NCBI GenBank assembly: GCA_024036415.1
Contig: JAMWET010000949.1
Coordinates: 270,501-334,500 of the forward strand
Length of the DNA: 64,000 nt
From: Prochilodus magdalenae
Taxonomy: Eukaryota; Chordata; Actinopteri; Characiformes; Prochilodontidae
Reading direction: 5' to 3'
Part shown: in pieces, positions 11,935 to 23,594 of the stretch
Layout of the letters: the number at the start of each line of letters is the position of its first letter
How positions within the stretch are numbered: the stretch's first letter is position 1
The notes under the pieces: model-generated
Told to the model about the DNA's origin: nothing
Databases searched by the model: none
The model's input: the letters and a program-made list of their open reading frames with translations, nothing else
Translations under genes and position numbers: made by a program

Positions 11935-12170
11935 TGTTCGTTTGTTCTGCACATTTCACTCTGGACAGTTTTCTAAACCTTGGACAATATGGAGCAACTT
12001 CACTTAGCATTGGACACTGAAGAGACTGAAGAGAGGAGCAGTACCATCCTTAATTACCATCACAACAACAACCTGTAAATAGCAGCCATGCTGTCTATCT
12101 ATCACTGTTTGCTTGTTAAAGCAGATCACCTTAAACTGAGAGTTTCAAAGTGAGTGAGAACTTTAAGGGA
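11935..12170 (+). repeat. Dispersed repeat, inverted partner of 31405-31625
   Basis: TTTTCTAAACCTTGGACAAT, AACCTGTAAATAGCAGCCAT and CACCTTAAACTGAGAGTTTC all recur in the same order on the opposite strand at 31405-31625. The two copies differ moderately, so the family is old. Nature unknown. Confidence 0.65.
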
Positions 12171-12770
12171 TTGTTTTTCTGCTTGTTTCTATTCCAGCTT
12201 GTGAACCAGCAAATCAGAGAAGAGCTCATCAAATTCTACATAAGCTCATTTAAAATTCCTTCTTTCTAGAACTAAATTATTGGGTGTAGAATTAATAGGT
12301 GTAGAATTGGATTTGTCAATTTTTTACCCCCACCCAAGTAACATACCTTCTATATAGACAGCAGAGAACTATCTAAACTACTGAAAATGAATGGCACCTT
12401 CAAGGTGCGGGTGGTGCCCTTTCATATGGTGTTAGCTGTTTAACGCAAGGTGTTGCCATGTGCCTTCCTAACACAGACTCAACAAAACCTGCCTATTACA
12501 GTTTTCACAGTTTCCACTTGACTACAGATAGTATATACATTCTTATACATTTTCCCCACATCACATGGGCAAAGCCAACGCTGATGAACCTCATCACTAT
12601 CCAAGGCAAGCAATGGATCTTTATATCATAAAGCTTTTGTCCAGCTAAGCAGGCACAGTTTAATGAATTGTTTAAAAGATGAGAGAAAAAATATGTTCAT
12701 TTTGTTGATGTTCATAGTAAAATTGTACGTGTCGATTCATTAATCACAACAGAAATATTCAATTAGGTGC
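12171..12770. other. No gene seen
   Basis: AT-rich sequence without recognised repeats or exons. Confidence 0.3.
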
Positions 12771-12774
12771 ATCC

Positions 12775-13520
12775 AGTTGCAATGCAAATTGCTTTGTTTC
12801 ATCCATCTCCCTCCAATAAAGCAAAGCAGTAATTAATAAATTGCTTTCATTTCAGCCATGTTAATTAAATGACGTGAACTGATTGGTTCAGAGAGACTCA
12901 TCTGGAGAGAAGCCCCCCTGCATCCCCCCGCTTCAGTCTATTTCCTTTGTCTTAGCGCTTCTGATAGACCACAGTCGTGGATCACAATGGCTCATTCATT
13001 ACGGATGGATAAGGCTTTTTAGGCAGCTGATATCTTCGATGTGTGCCTATTTAACAAAGGCCTCGGCCCAGCTGAGCCGCTCCCACATTAATCCTCGCGA
13101 CAACGGCCGATCTGCAAACAAATTCTTTCCATTTCAGCCCCAGATAGAGGGGCAATGCAGAAGCCAATCAGTTCTTTCCGCCATCTTTGCTGTGTAAAGA
13201 ACGCTGGCTCCAGACGCCTACGTCACGCCGTCCGTGTTTACCAAGCTTTCCGCAAGGCTGTTTGTTCGAAAAATTATCCTGCTGTTGTGCAAACCGTTTA
13301 ATGCCAACCCATCATTTTATGGATGAATTCTTCTTCGTTTCAGAGAGCGAGAGAAAACAGCAGCTGCCAAAAGCAATCATTTAACGTTTTAGCCTAACGC
13401 CCGTGAAGCAGGCCGTCTCTCCAGGCCAGCTTGCATTTTAAAACCATCACCGCTGCTTCATATTCAAATGGATCTCATGCCGGAGCCCACTCTAAACCAG
13501 ACCAGCTGTCCACTTCAGCT
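12775..13520. other. Repeat-free island with POU/SOX-like and homeodomain words
   Basis: ATGCAAAT (12782-12789, a perfect octamer) is followed two bases later by CTTTGTT (12792-12798, SOX-like). TTAATTAA (12861-12868) sits next to TGACGTGA (12870-12877, CRE-like). The rest, to 13520, is GC-richer, CpG-containing and free of known repeats. Open frames here (12883-13384) lack domains. This may be an enhancer-type conserved element, but conservation was not tested. Confidence 0.35.
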
Positions 13521-14707
13521 CTCGTAAGAGGCTTTGTTGACCTCAGACCTGTACCTACATTGCATCTCTAGATACAGGAAAGCAAGGCTCAAGCCCTCTC
13601 CATGCTAAGGACTTAAAAAAGGCCAATGGTGATTCGTTTTGAGCTTGGGATTTAAAATTGAAATACGCTGCTCAAAAAACATCTTCGGGGCATTAGACAT
13701 GCTAATAACGATCGCGCCATTCAGGCTGGATAGTCAAGTCACAGACAGTAATTACTACGAAAGAGGATCTTCAGAATGTTAATTTTAGTTTAAAATGTCT
13801 GCCAATTCCACCACTTCAATATCCTCTGCAGACAGAACAAAAGAAAAAGCCTCTACTTGGTGTGGACACTAAACGTTTGATAAAGAGACTATGTGGAACT
13901 GATCCATGACATTTTAGAAGACGTTTAAGTTCTTGTAAAATAGAGAAGGAGATTAAGTTGCTGATCAGACATGTAAAACACATACAGCCAACTATCTAGC
14001 ACACATAGATTAAGTTTATACCTGGTCACTTCATATACCTGGAAACTGGATTGCATCCTGATCAGATTTCAGCCACATGCATTTGCAATTGATAGTCAAA
14101 AGCATCTTCAGTTAGTCCGAAAGAAGCGGCATTGCTATGTGGGATGGAACATGGAAATCTGCATGTTATGCAGCAGCCAGCTACCAATTATCAATCTGTT
14201 CAGCTTCTATTGTCTGCAATTTGTCTTGCACAGTACTGTAAGTCCATACTGCTCTTAAGCATTTGTTCCCAACCTTGTGCCACTTCCATGGATATCTTCC
14301 TCACATATGCAGATCACATGCCCAGTTACTCACTGCATGGGGAGGAGTTTTGGTTGTAGTGGGAGGGGGTTTTATCGTCAAATCTGTGACATCATTAGAC
14401 ATCACTAGACGTACCATTTTTAGTTAATTAACAAGAAGAAGACGCAGAACCTAAAAATCCACAAAATAATCAAGAAAAATGACTTGCAAACAAATACACT
14501 TCTGAATTTATTCAGCACTAGGAAATCAAGAAGCCAAAAAAAGAGAACCTGCAAATGAAACAAAGACGCTGCTGCTGTTTTTCAGAACAATGGACTGTCC
14601 TCCCCAGAGTTCCAACCAGTAAGTAGGTTTCTTTGAAAAACTGAAAGAGACTTTCTAGAAAAAGGTGAAGCTGTGATAAAGGCCAAGGTTGAACACACTA
14701 AATACTG
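13521..14707. other. No gene seen
   Basis: Unique-looking intergenic sequence. No repeat, exon or RNA gene recognised. Confidence 0.35.
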
Positions 14708-14713
14708 GCAGCT

Positions 14714-15219
14714 GCAGTGGTGGACAAAGTGTACAAACCATATCCTTCAGTTAAAGTATAGATACCCAAGTTAAAATATTCCTCCAGTAGAAGTGAAATA
14801 AAAGTTCCTCCCTTTAGACCTCCACTTAAGTACTAAAGCATTTACCTTCAAATGTACTAAACTATGGAAAGCAAAAGTAGCATGATTTATTATGGCTCAA
14901 TGTCCTATTGTCATTTCTGGAACAACTTACTCAACTCACTGTAGGTGAAGAGACTCTAGTGTTTCTCAGTCCACCTGTCTTTAATAGCAGGTCATTAATT
15001 AGTCTGACACTGATGTCTATTCAAATGATAGTAAGCACAAACACTGAAGGAGAAAAGTTTCCATTAGCTAGAACCAAGCTCTGTCCAACAGGTCAAAACA
15101 AAGTCCAAACAAAGTGCACACTGTACCCTCGTTTCCCGCTTCTTTCATTTTTACATAAGGGAAGGACAGATTTGGTCATAATCTAGTTAAAGTAACAAGA
15201 CCCCCAGAATGGAAATACT
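14714..15219 (+). mobile_element. Dispersed non-coding element hosting the 54-bp array
   Basis: Begins CAGTGGTGGACAAAGTGTAC and continues TTAAAGTATAGATACCC and AGTTCCTCCCTTTAGACC. The beginning recurs in reverse at 4512-4612, and its first words recur at 18030. It runs without a break into the tandem array. The sequence after the array (ACTGTACACCCCTGG, to about 16860) looks like its far end, so the array has expanded inside the element. Elements starting CAGTGGTGGACAAAGTA are common in fish, to my recollection. Confidence 0.65.
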
Positions 15220-16855
15220 TCAGTACAGATACACCAACACACTACTTACAGTACACTAACACATTACACTTACTGAGTTACTGTACACCAACACACTACT
15301 TACAGTACACTAACGCATCACACTTACCGAGATACCGTACACCAACACGCTACTTACAGTACACTAACGCACTACACTTACTGAGATACCGTACACCAAC
15401 ACACTACTTACAGTACACTAACACATTACACTTACTGAGTTACCGTACACCAACACGCTACTTACAGTGCGCTAACGCATTACACTTACTGAGATACCGT
15501 ACACCAACACACTACTTACAGTACACTAACACATTACACTTACTGAGTTACCGTACACCAACACGCTACTTACAGTACACTAACGCATTACACTTACTGA
15601 GATACCGTACACCAACACACTACTTACAGTACACTAACGCATTACACTTACTGAGTTACCGTACACCAACACGCTACTTACAGTGCGCTAACGCATTACA
15701 CTTACTGAGTTACCGTACACCAACACACTACTTACAGTGCGCTAACACATGACACTTACTGAGTTACCGTACACCAACACACTACTTACAGCACACTAAC
15801 ACACTACACTTACTGAGTTACCGTACACCAACACGCTACTTACAGCACGCTAACGCATTACACTTACTGAGATACCGTACACCAACACGCTACTTACAGC
15901 ACGCTAACGCATTACACTTACTGAGTTACCATACACCAACACGCTACTTACAGCGCGCTAACGCATTACACTTACTGAGTTACCGTACACCAACACGCTA
16001 CTTACAGCGCGCTAACGCATTACACTTACTGAGTTACTGTACACCAACACACTACTTACAGCACACTAACACATTACACTTACTGAGTTACTGTACACCA
16101 ACACACTACTTACAGCACACTAACGCATTACACTTACTGAGTTACTGTACACCAACACGCTACTTACAGTACACTAACGCATTACACTTACTGAGTTACC
16201 GTACACCAACACGCTACTTACAGCGCGCTAACACATTACACTTACTGAGTTACCGTACACCAACACGCTACTTACAGTGCGCTAACACATGACACTTACT
16301 GAGTTACCGTACACCAACACGCTACTTACAGTGCGCTAACACATGACACTTACTGAGTTACCGTACACCAACACGCTACTTACAGTACACTAACACATGA
16401 CACTTACTGAGTTACCGTACACCAACACGCTACTTACAGTGCGCTAACACATGACACTTACTGAGTTACTGTACACCAACACGCTACTTACAGTGCGCTA
16501 ACACACTACACTTACTGAGTTACCGTACACCAACTCACTACTTACAGCACACTAACGCATTACACTCACTGAGTTACTGTATACCAACACACTACTGACA
16601 GTACACTAACACATCACACTTACTGAGTTACTGTACACCAACACACTACTTACAGTACACTAACACATTACACTTACTGAGTTACTGTACACCAACACAC
16701 TACTTACAGCACACTAACGCATTACACTTACTGAGTTACTGTACACCAACACGCTACTTACAGCACACTAACGCACTACACTTACTGAGTTACTGTACAC
16801 CAACACACTACTTACAGCACACTAACGCACTACACTTACTGAGTTACTGTACACC
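15220..16855. repeat. Minisatellite, 54-bp unit, about 30 copies
   Basis: The spacing of GTACACCAAC (for example 15283 and 15337) is exactly 54 bp, and about 1,635 bp gives about 30 units. One unit runs GTACACCAACACGCTACTTA, then CAGTGCGCTAACGCATTACA, then CTTACTGAGTTACC. Units differ mainly at CG versus CA/TG positions: ACCGT/ACTGT, ACGCT/ACACT, TGCGC/TACAC and AACGC/AACAC. There are no unique spacers, so it is not a CRISPR array, and no unit-length open frame. Confidence 0.95.
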
Positions 16856-16860
16856 CCTGG

Positions 16861-17149
16861 AAAATTGTGATCATACTGTATTTGTTGATGTTCTGTGTTC
16901 CGTTATGGTCTCTGCTGTTTTTTTTATTTTAAAAGAATAATAATAATGAATATTCCTCATATGGAATGAAATTATGGTGGTCTCTGACTTCCACACATGA
17001 CCATATGTGAGTAGCCATTAATAGAATAGGGGTGGAACATTTATGTTTAATTTGTGTAGTCACTTCTATCAATGCCAGTTGGATGGTCATGTGATTAACC
17101 TTATTCATGTTAGGGGCACCACAAATAAAAGATAAGCAGTGCCCAGTGG
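16861..17149. other. No gene seen
   Basis: AT-rich sequence with GGTGGTCTCTGACTTCCACA near 16977, a phrase also seen at 49783 near the end of an old DNA-transposon relic, so a small relic is likely. Confidence 0.3.
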
Positions 17150-17345
17150 CTGAATGTGGGTGGCTGGTAGCTTAGTGGTTAAGCCTTAGTGGTTCATCCC
17201 ACCTCCACATTGTGGGAAACCAGTTTCTGTGCTTCAGATCGGGTCAGAGCTGCCAAAACCATTGGGGGTGAGTGAACATTTGACCCATCAGCATTGCGGC
17301 AACTACCCACCATTGCATCAACTACTGACTTGGCGGGCCTGTGTA
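17150..17345 (+). repeat. Possible degenerate SINE with tRNA-like head
   Basis: GGCTGGTAGCTTAGTGGTTA resembles a tRNA-type A box. A convincing B box is missing (TCATCCCACC is the closest). The following GATCGGGTCAGAGCTGCC resembles fish SINE-type sequence only loosely. Confidence 0.3.
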
Positions 17346-18074
17346 GCTCCTGAATGGAAATCCATGTGTAAACACACAAACAGAAACGTGATGAAAAACG
17401 ATATCTTAATTCTTAATAAGGTTTACAATTTAAGGTATAGCAATCCTTAAGGAATAAAGAGTCTTCGTTGTATTCCCCACTTTGAGCCCAGGTCTTGAAG
17501 TGTTCAGACCTCATGTCCACATCCTGTCATGTATGGACAGCAGGAGCAGGACAAGAGAACCAGACCTGGTGGTCTGATAGGGAAGGAGGGGAAAGTTGAA
17601 ACAGAAAATGCATTATTTATCTGTGTACAGTAACATAAGGGGAAACGTGTCTGCTGAGCGCCGACTTGTAGGTGAGAAAATATAGAAAGTAATGAAAGAT
17701 GGAGGATACACAAGACTGACGTTAGTCCCAAACCGGCAGCCCTCTCACGACGCCGATGAAAGCATCCAGGCCAAGTCTGTTGATTTGTACCGTAACGTGG
17801 AGAGCAGTAGAAGTAAAACAGAAGTGACAGACTGTATGTGTTAACATGCTTTTTAAATGGGAACAACTGTACACTTGGTTCTCATCTGGTCACACTGGAG
17901 ACGCATTTTATTGAAAAGAGCAAGTAGAACCCAACCAGATCGTTTATCCAGATGTAATCCAGACACATGTTAATGCCGGATGTAAACAGGCCCATGAACC
18001 TGATTCATTTCACTATCAAACACGAAATACAGTGGTGGACAAAGCAAGCTGTTTAAAAGCCATAGCAGTAAACA
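17346..18074. other. No gene seen
   Basis: A 120-codon minus-strand open frame (17504-17866) is low-complexity Ser/Leu/Phe-rich and has no recognisable domain. A short piece of the dispersed element found at 14714 (CAGTGGTGGACAAAGC) is at about 18030. Confidence 0.35.
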
Positions 18075-18235
18075 ATACCCTGCTACAAATGGGCTCAAGG
18101 GTTCTTTAGTAAAGGCAAAGGTTCTGTTTACTACCATGAGTTCTATACAGAACCATTTCATGCTTACATGGTTATTTGTATGGTGAAATTGTTCCTCTGG
18201 TTGATGAAACCCTGTGGTTCTGGCGGCTCTGACCT
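18075..18235. repeat. GGTTCTT/AAGAACC repeat-family member
   Basis: AAGGGTTCTTTAGTAAAGGC, GGTTCTGTTTACTACCATGA, GTTCTATACAGAACCATTTC and CCCTGTGGTTCTGGCGG are arranged as in the blocks at 11055 and 43150. Confidence 0.5.
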
Positions 18236-19535
18236 GATCTACTCCAAACATGTGACATGAATGCAAAATAGGTGAATTAGTAATACTGATTTGCAGTGTT
18301 TGGCTCAAATTAACACTAAAGACAAAAGTTTTTATGTTCTTGAGGCTTCGCCAGCAAGCTGATTGGCTCTGAAGGCCAGAACACTAACCAGTGAACCAGT
18401 GAACCAACTCCTCCTTCAAAATGTCTGTGGAAAAGTGCTAGCTTCATTACTGCCCTGTATTAACACAAAACCCTCACCTACTCTAACATGCTGACTGGGC
18501 CCATTGGCCTAATACGGTTACCAAAACATGCCAGCATTCCTGCACCACTGTGTGGGCCTGAGTGAATATTCCGGAATATCAGTGATGACAACTTAATCCA
18601 GGCCTTACAGCAGATAAAGTCAACACTGTGCAGATAGCGGCGGAGGGTATGACAATTGTTCCCACCCTGTGGACCAGCAACAGAATGGAACTCTGTCTGC
18701 TTTTTCTCTCGGCGGCGAGCTTATCTGCGCAAACTGCTCGGAATGTTCTGCTGTGTTCGGCGCGGGACGCCGATTACTAAAGTCCTCCTTTTAGTGACTC
18801 AGCCCACTGGAGGCAGGCAGAAGGTTCCATCCCTTCTACTCATAAGTAAGGCAATCAGAACCAGATGTGTGTCGCGGTTAGGGTGTTAATATAACTGTCT
18901 GAGTTGAAGAGATGCTGGATGAGAAGCATCATAGGAGTCAAGCTTCATTCCAGGGTCTGATGTTCTCTCGGTTGTGTATCAGGCATGATGGGCCCCACTT
19001 GTGCGCTGAAGAAACGGCCTATTCATGCCGATGGATATTGCGCAACGTCGTGTTTAATCACATGTGCCATAAAGTAGAGAGATCAACACAGCGCAGCATT
19101 CAAAAACCATAACCAAATCTGACTGTAGTAACTCAGTTACAGCAAATTAAATCCAAACCATCCATGTTGTTGGGAGAAATGTTTTTTTGCGGAAGATTAC
19201 AGACAGCAAGAAAGCTAGAACCCGGCATATGAACTAATGAAAAGGACACCTCACCGGACTGATGCCCTGTACTTTTCTATTCAGACCACTTCTACAGTAT
19301 AGTGAGTGATATCCACAATACAGGTATGAGCTCTGACAGGAGGGTGCTCTAGAGGTTACGAGCTGTATCGAATAATAGAACTAGAGCTTCACCTTGAACG
19401 TCTCGCTGGTGATTCAGTAATAAAGCAGTGCAATGCGAGTGCCTTCAGTCAACATCAAGGTAAAAGAGATCTGCTCCATGCCATGTGCGATACATGTCAC
19501 CCAGCAAGACCCAACATGTCATGGTGGGGTCACTT
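18236..19535. other. No gene seen; partly CpG-rich
   Basis: The section 18630-18780 is CpG-rich and repeat-free (CGGCGGCGAGC near 18710, CGGCGCGGGACGCCG near 18757). No exon with splice sites and sustained codon pattern was found. Confidence 0.3.
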
Positions 19536-19539
19536 AATG

Positions 19540-19960
19540 GATTCAGAATGATTCCAGCGAGCTAATTACGAGCTATCTGGAGCTACCCGACTGGTGACCT
19601 TCCAATTAAATTAAAGGAGAGGAGCCCGGGCCTTTCACTTCATTTGAAGGATGTCCTATAGCAGCAGAAAATCCAACACTGAGGTTTCTGTGACCTCAGT
19701 GTCTTAATCTGTCTGAGACAGGCAACGGATGTCCCCCATCACCCAAGCAAAGCCCCTGCTAACGCTAACTCCAATGACACCGCGCTAGATGATATTTAAA
19801 ATAGCTCTATGAAATATGATGAGGCCGCGGTGTGTCAGAGGATTCCTCATCCGTGCCTTATAAATCGCGACGAGCTTGGCGCGCCATATCTGCAGATATA
19901 ATACTCCCATAATGACATTCTCACCTTGACTCATTCTTTACTCTTGACAGGGTAATAGAG
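19540..19960. other. Repeat-free island with paired palindromes (possible conserved non-coding element)
   Basis: Two palindromes lie end to end: TGGCGCGCCA (19877-19886) and ATATCTGCAGATAT (19886-19899). Nearby are TCGCGACGAGC and several AATTAAATTAAAGG-type words (about 19597-19616). No repeat words or coding signal. Confidence 0.35.
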
Positions 19961-20817
19961 GCTTCCATATGAAGCTGAAATATGCCACATCACAGCCAGT
20001 GACTTATGAAAGTAGAGTCAAGAGAGAAAAGTCAGACGATACTCCCACACAAATGCACCTTTTCCTGCGTGTAGGTGACGGCTATCACCTGCCGTAAAGA
20101 GACGCAAAGCCAAAAAAGCAGCTTCTGTGCAGGCCAAAGTTCTAGAACAAAAACCAGAACTCTTTTTAAGCTATAGAAACTAACGAAGTGTGTTGTCGCA
20201 AATACCATCATGATAACAGGCGTGAAGTTCTTGCCAAAGGCTAGAGTGGTAGATTGTGGCACAACAGTGTGGCCAGCTGTCTAGGACTCCTATCGGTCTT
20301 CTTTTCTAGATGAATTATTTAAAATCTTCACTCACAAACTATATCTAACTTTGGCTCACGTCCATGTCAAAAGATATGCCTTGCATTTCATTAGTTTAAC
20401 AATGTCATGTGATGTTGTGACTTGCCAACTGGCTAACCGCCGGTCAGCCCGCCAAATGCTAGTCAATTAGTCTAGCTAGTCTATTCCACCAATTAGCTAA
20501 GTAAAGTAATCAATCCTTTATGTATTATATAAGTTAGGTTATGAATTTAATTCTGTTCTAGTATTGTAACTGACCCCCCCGATGTCCTCTTTTTTGGGGT
20601 TATGAAAGTGGCCACCCTGCTGCACAACCTTTAGTCTTCTATTGCTTTTGTATTGCTTTTGGATCTGCGAGATAAAGAAAAAGGTCAAGCAGACAGGCTC
20701 TGTATGCTGCACTGAACAATTCCTTACTCTAAAAAAGTAGTAGCATAGTAGGTTATGGATACACCAGACAACTGCCACAACATCAAAATCAGCTCAATCA
20801 GCTAAGCAATTTATCCT
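19961..20817. other. No gene seen
   Basis: Intergenic sequence with scattered CTAGCTAGT and GCCGGTCAGCCCGCC words. No recognisable feature. Confidence 0.3.
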
Positions 20818-20905
20818 CCTGGGTTGCAGCAGGTGCCTATCCCAGTGTTCATTGGGTGGAAGGCAGGAAACACCCTGGACAGGTTGGCAGGTCTGGGACC
20901 TAGCT
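20818..20905 (+). repeat. Fish-type dispersed repeat fragment
   Basis: GCAGGTGCCTATCCCAGTGT, then CATTGGGTGGAAGGC and CACCCTGGACAGGTTGGCAG. This phrase is one I recall as abundant in teleost genomes, where it accompanies retroposon ends. Only about 90 bp are left. Confidence 0.55.
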
Positions 20906-22123
20906 AGTGTAGCTAGTGTCTTGGACCCCCTAAAAAATCTTAATTGTGAAGGAACCATAATAATAATTTAATAATAAACTTAATAACCTTCAGAGGAAGG
21001 TCATGTTTTAGCTGCTTCACAGTTAGACAGCTTCTGTGTTTGGGATTCTTAACTAGTCAAGGCTGCAAGGCTGATCTGCCTTAGGGTGGCGCTGTAGCAA
21101 ATTGGTTCACCAAGTTGGCCCTTCATGGACCAGCAGCTGTAACGGACTTTACTCTGAAAAACTTTACAGTATGCCAAAACAAAATAAAATCTGAAAACAC
21201 AACTCAACCCCTTTGTCAAACTGAAGAGACTGAGGAGGAGAAGCATCCACAACTACAAAGGAGCACTATGGCAGGTGAGCAGCCGGCCAGCGCCAGACTG
21301 CTGGGTTGATGTGGAAAGCCCCTTTAAAATTTCCACTTACTTCAACTTCAGTCCATGACATGCTTGCAGCTCAAACTTTCCTGGAGCTTCAGGGCTAATA
21401 TTGCTAGCAAGGTCTACAAGTCAACAGTCACCTAAATCTACAGTACATCCTCAAAACCTCTCTCAATCTGTTCAGACCTGACACAACTGTACAAATAAAC
21501 AAAACTTCACATGCAGGTAAACATGCGAAGGAATTTGGGTGGCTATTGACGTCTAGTGTTTAATAGCACCTTTAGCACCAGAAGCACCTCCATCTGAGGT
21601 AAGTGGAAAGTCACATCTGTGTGTGCACACCCACCTCTAACCACAGCCAGTCCTACACCAGAAGAAATACAAAGACCCCGGAAACACTGATGAGTCATAA
21701 GGTGTACTTTGAATGACATGAGCTTAAGCTTCATTAAACAAAAGGGGACATCTTCAACATGGCAAGGGATCAATTGTCCACAGTTATCTGACCTCTGCAA
21801 GCCTATATGGCTTTTTTTAATCAGCCTATTTCATCATGTGAGCCGTAGATCAATACAACTCAGCTGCAATAAAAATGGTTTTGGTTTTGAAGAAGGGGTG
21901 GACAAGGTCTCCTTGAAGCACTCAGGTAGGTCAAAAGCCATATCCTGTCTGGATGAAAATGAAGGAAATCCGTTTGGTGTCAGAGTTTTAATGAACCAAG
22001 GACTGGGTGTTACGCTCCACTGCTGGCCTTGTTGTCGGCTTTAGCTCTCCATGGTGGTTTATGAGAAGAGTGATGAAACAGATCTAGTTCTAACAGTTTT
22101 AGCCATTGTTAATCGTGTATAGT
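20906..22123. other. No gene seen
   Basis: Short open frames on both strands (21115-22044) lack domains and splice context. No repeat was identified with confidence. Confidence 0.3.
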
Positions 22124-22338
22124 GGTGGGTGTAGCTCAGCGGATAACACCACTACATACCAAGTAGCCACCACCCCATGTGGGAGACTGGGGTTCGAATC
22201 CCAGTATGGGTGACTATGCTGTGCTACACCAATAAGAGTCCTTGGGCAAGACTCCTAACACTACACTGGCCTACCTGTAATGTGGTTAACCTTGTAAGTT
22301 GCTCTGGATAAGAGCGTCAGCTAAATGCCGTAAATGTA
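22124..22338 (+). mobile_element. tRNA-derived SINE, well preserved
   Basis: The head has an A-box-like TGTAGCTCAGCGGATAAC (22130-22147) and a perfect B box GGTTCGAATCC (22191-22201), the internal RNA polymerase III promoter pair of tRNA-derived SINEs. The body includes TGACTATGCTGTGCTACACC and AAGAGTCCTTGGGCAAGACT. The tail CTCTGGATAAGAGCGTCAGC, then TAAATGCCGTAAATG, is the conserved fish SINE/LINE 3' module. It is the best of three copies here, the others being at 9355 and 40390. Confidence 0.9.
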
Positions 22339-22487
22339 TAGATATAGAATGTATAGATATGGCTGTGAACATCAATTCAGCTCGGTATTAATGGGCGAAA
22401 TTATTTAAGAAATTACTGGTATGGGAAAGAGTTTGACTGTTGGGTAGCAGTCACGGCCAAACTACACTGATTGCTGCTTGATGAAGC
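22339..22487. other. No feature seen
   Basis: Short spacer between the SINE and the Tc1-like fragment. Confidence 0.3.
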
Positions 22488-22720
22488 ACTCATCGTCAAA
22501 AGCATAGTTGCACCCAGAAGGAAGTGTCGGATTGCTGTGCTATTGGGAAGGAGGCCTCAGCATGGAGGTGTAGAGGTTCCTAATGGTGTCCTGTGATAAT
22601 CCATCCCATGCAGCTTGAATATTCTCACACAGATCCTGCAGATTTTGTGGTAGGGGTGGAGGTGGAGTGACACCAAGCCTTCTGGACATGTAACGTGTGA
22701 CAACAAACCTTTCAACCTTG
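22488..22720 (-). mobile_element. Tc1-like fragment, family B
   Basis: Begins CACTCATCGTCAAAAGCATA, then GTTGCACCCAGAAGGAA, the inverted terminus of family B, and continues with GAGGTTCCTAATGGTGTCCT and GGAGTGACACCAAGCCTTCT. Family B copies at 29553, 54455 and 56345 carry, on the opposite strand, the transposase motif WQRVIFS-ESRF. This copy is truncated: the section with that motif is missing. Confidence 0.75.
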
Positions 22721-22889
22721 GCAATAATTAGCATTTTGAGCAAAATGGCAGCACACCACACACCATCTAAACATTCAGAGCTATAGTTATTAAACAAGCA
22801 GTGTGTGTTATTATATGTCATGAAAGCGTCTCCAGCTGTGGAAAGCAGCACCCATGTTAACTCTAGATTTACTTCTGTTTATATCGCTT

Positions 22890-23070
22890 CTTTTGTTTGC
22901 TGCTGAAGGTGGATTCTTGCCGGGAGCAGGCAGTGGTGGTTGTTATAATGGTCACTTGCCAAGGGCTTCAGCCATGATTGCGTTTACTCTTCCTTTTAAT
23001 GGCTACCTGTCCTTAAAAGATCTAACCGGGAGCAGAAGCTTCAAGATGATTGACAGTCACTGAAGCCATA
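22890..23070 (+). repeat. Dispersed repeat, copy 1
   Basis: TTATAATGGTCACTTGCCAA, GGGCTTCAGCCATGATTGCG, TTAATGGCTACCTGTCCT and TAACCGGGAGCAGAAGCTTC recur in order at 45600-45725. Unnamed family. Confidence 0.5.
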
Positions 23071-23594
23071 TCAAGACCACAGAATGCTATAGTAGATGAC
23101 ATGGCTCGAAACTGCCAAAGTAAAGGGCAGTCAGTCTTGTAGATAAAAGGACAAATGGTCTGTTGCCTCCTAGCCTTTTTTCACCTTCAGCTCAGAAACA
23201 GAGCTGATGTAGCGAACTGATGCCAAGCGTGCTAAATCATGGTGAGCGTTTTATTTCACAAAGTTTATTTGAGGGTAAAGATGAACCTCAACTTGATGTT
23301 TATCAGCATTCTCACTGAGACGCATTCTGCAGCAGTGCTGTCCTACGTGATCTTGCCTGGCTTTTGTGGCGTGCGCCGTCTATTGGAATTTTAATATTTA
23401 TAAATAAATTATGTAATAATTAATATTATATTTTATTATAATACATTGCATCTGCTCCACATGCCTTTAACTAAAGGGTGTAAACTAGCTGTGATGTACC
23501 AGGCAGTGATTGAGTTCATGGCACAGTAAAAAGATTAAACTGGAGGGATTGTAAATGAATGTTAAGGAGGACTGAACATGCTGTAAATATGAAA
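23071..23594. other. No gene seen
   Basis: Intergenic, with an AT-rich stretch at 23390-23450. Confidence 0.3.

Noticed and set aside
15220..16855. CRISPR-like array
   Set aside because: Units are contiguous 54-bp repeats without unique spacers, and the genome is vertebrate.
17504..17866. 120-codon minus-strand open frame
   Set aside because: Low-complexity composition, no domain, no splice sites, no repeat-protein match.
22130..22201. Functional tRNA gene
   Set aside because: A and B boxes are present, but the cloverleaf is incomplete and the sequence continues into the SINE body and tail.
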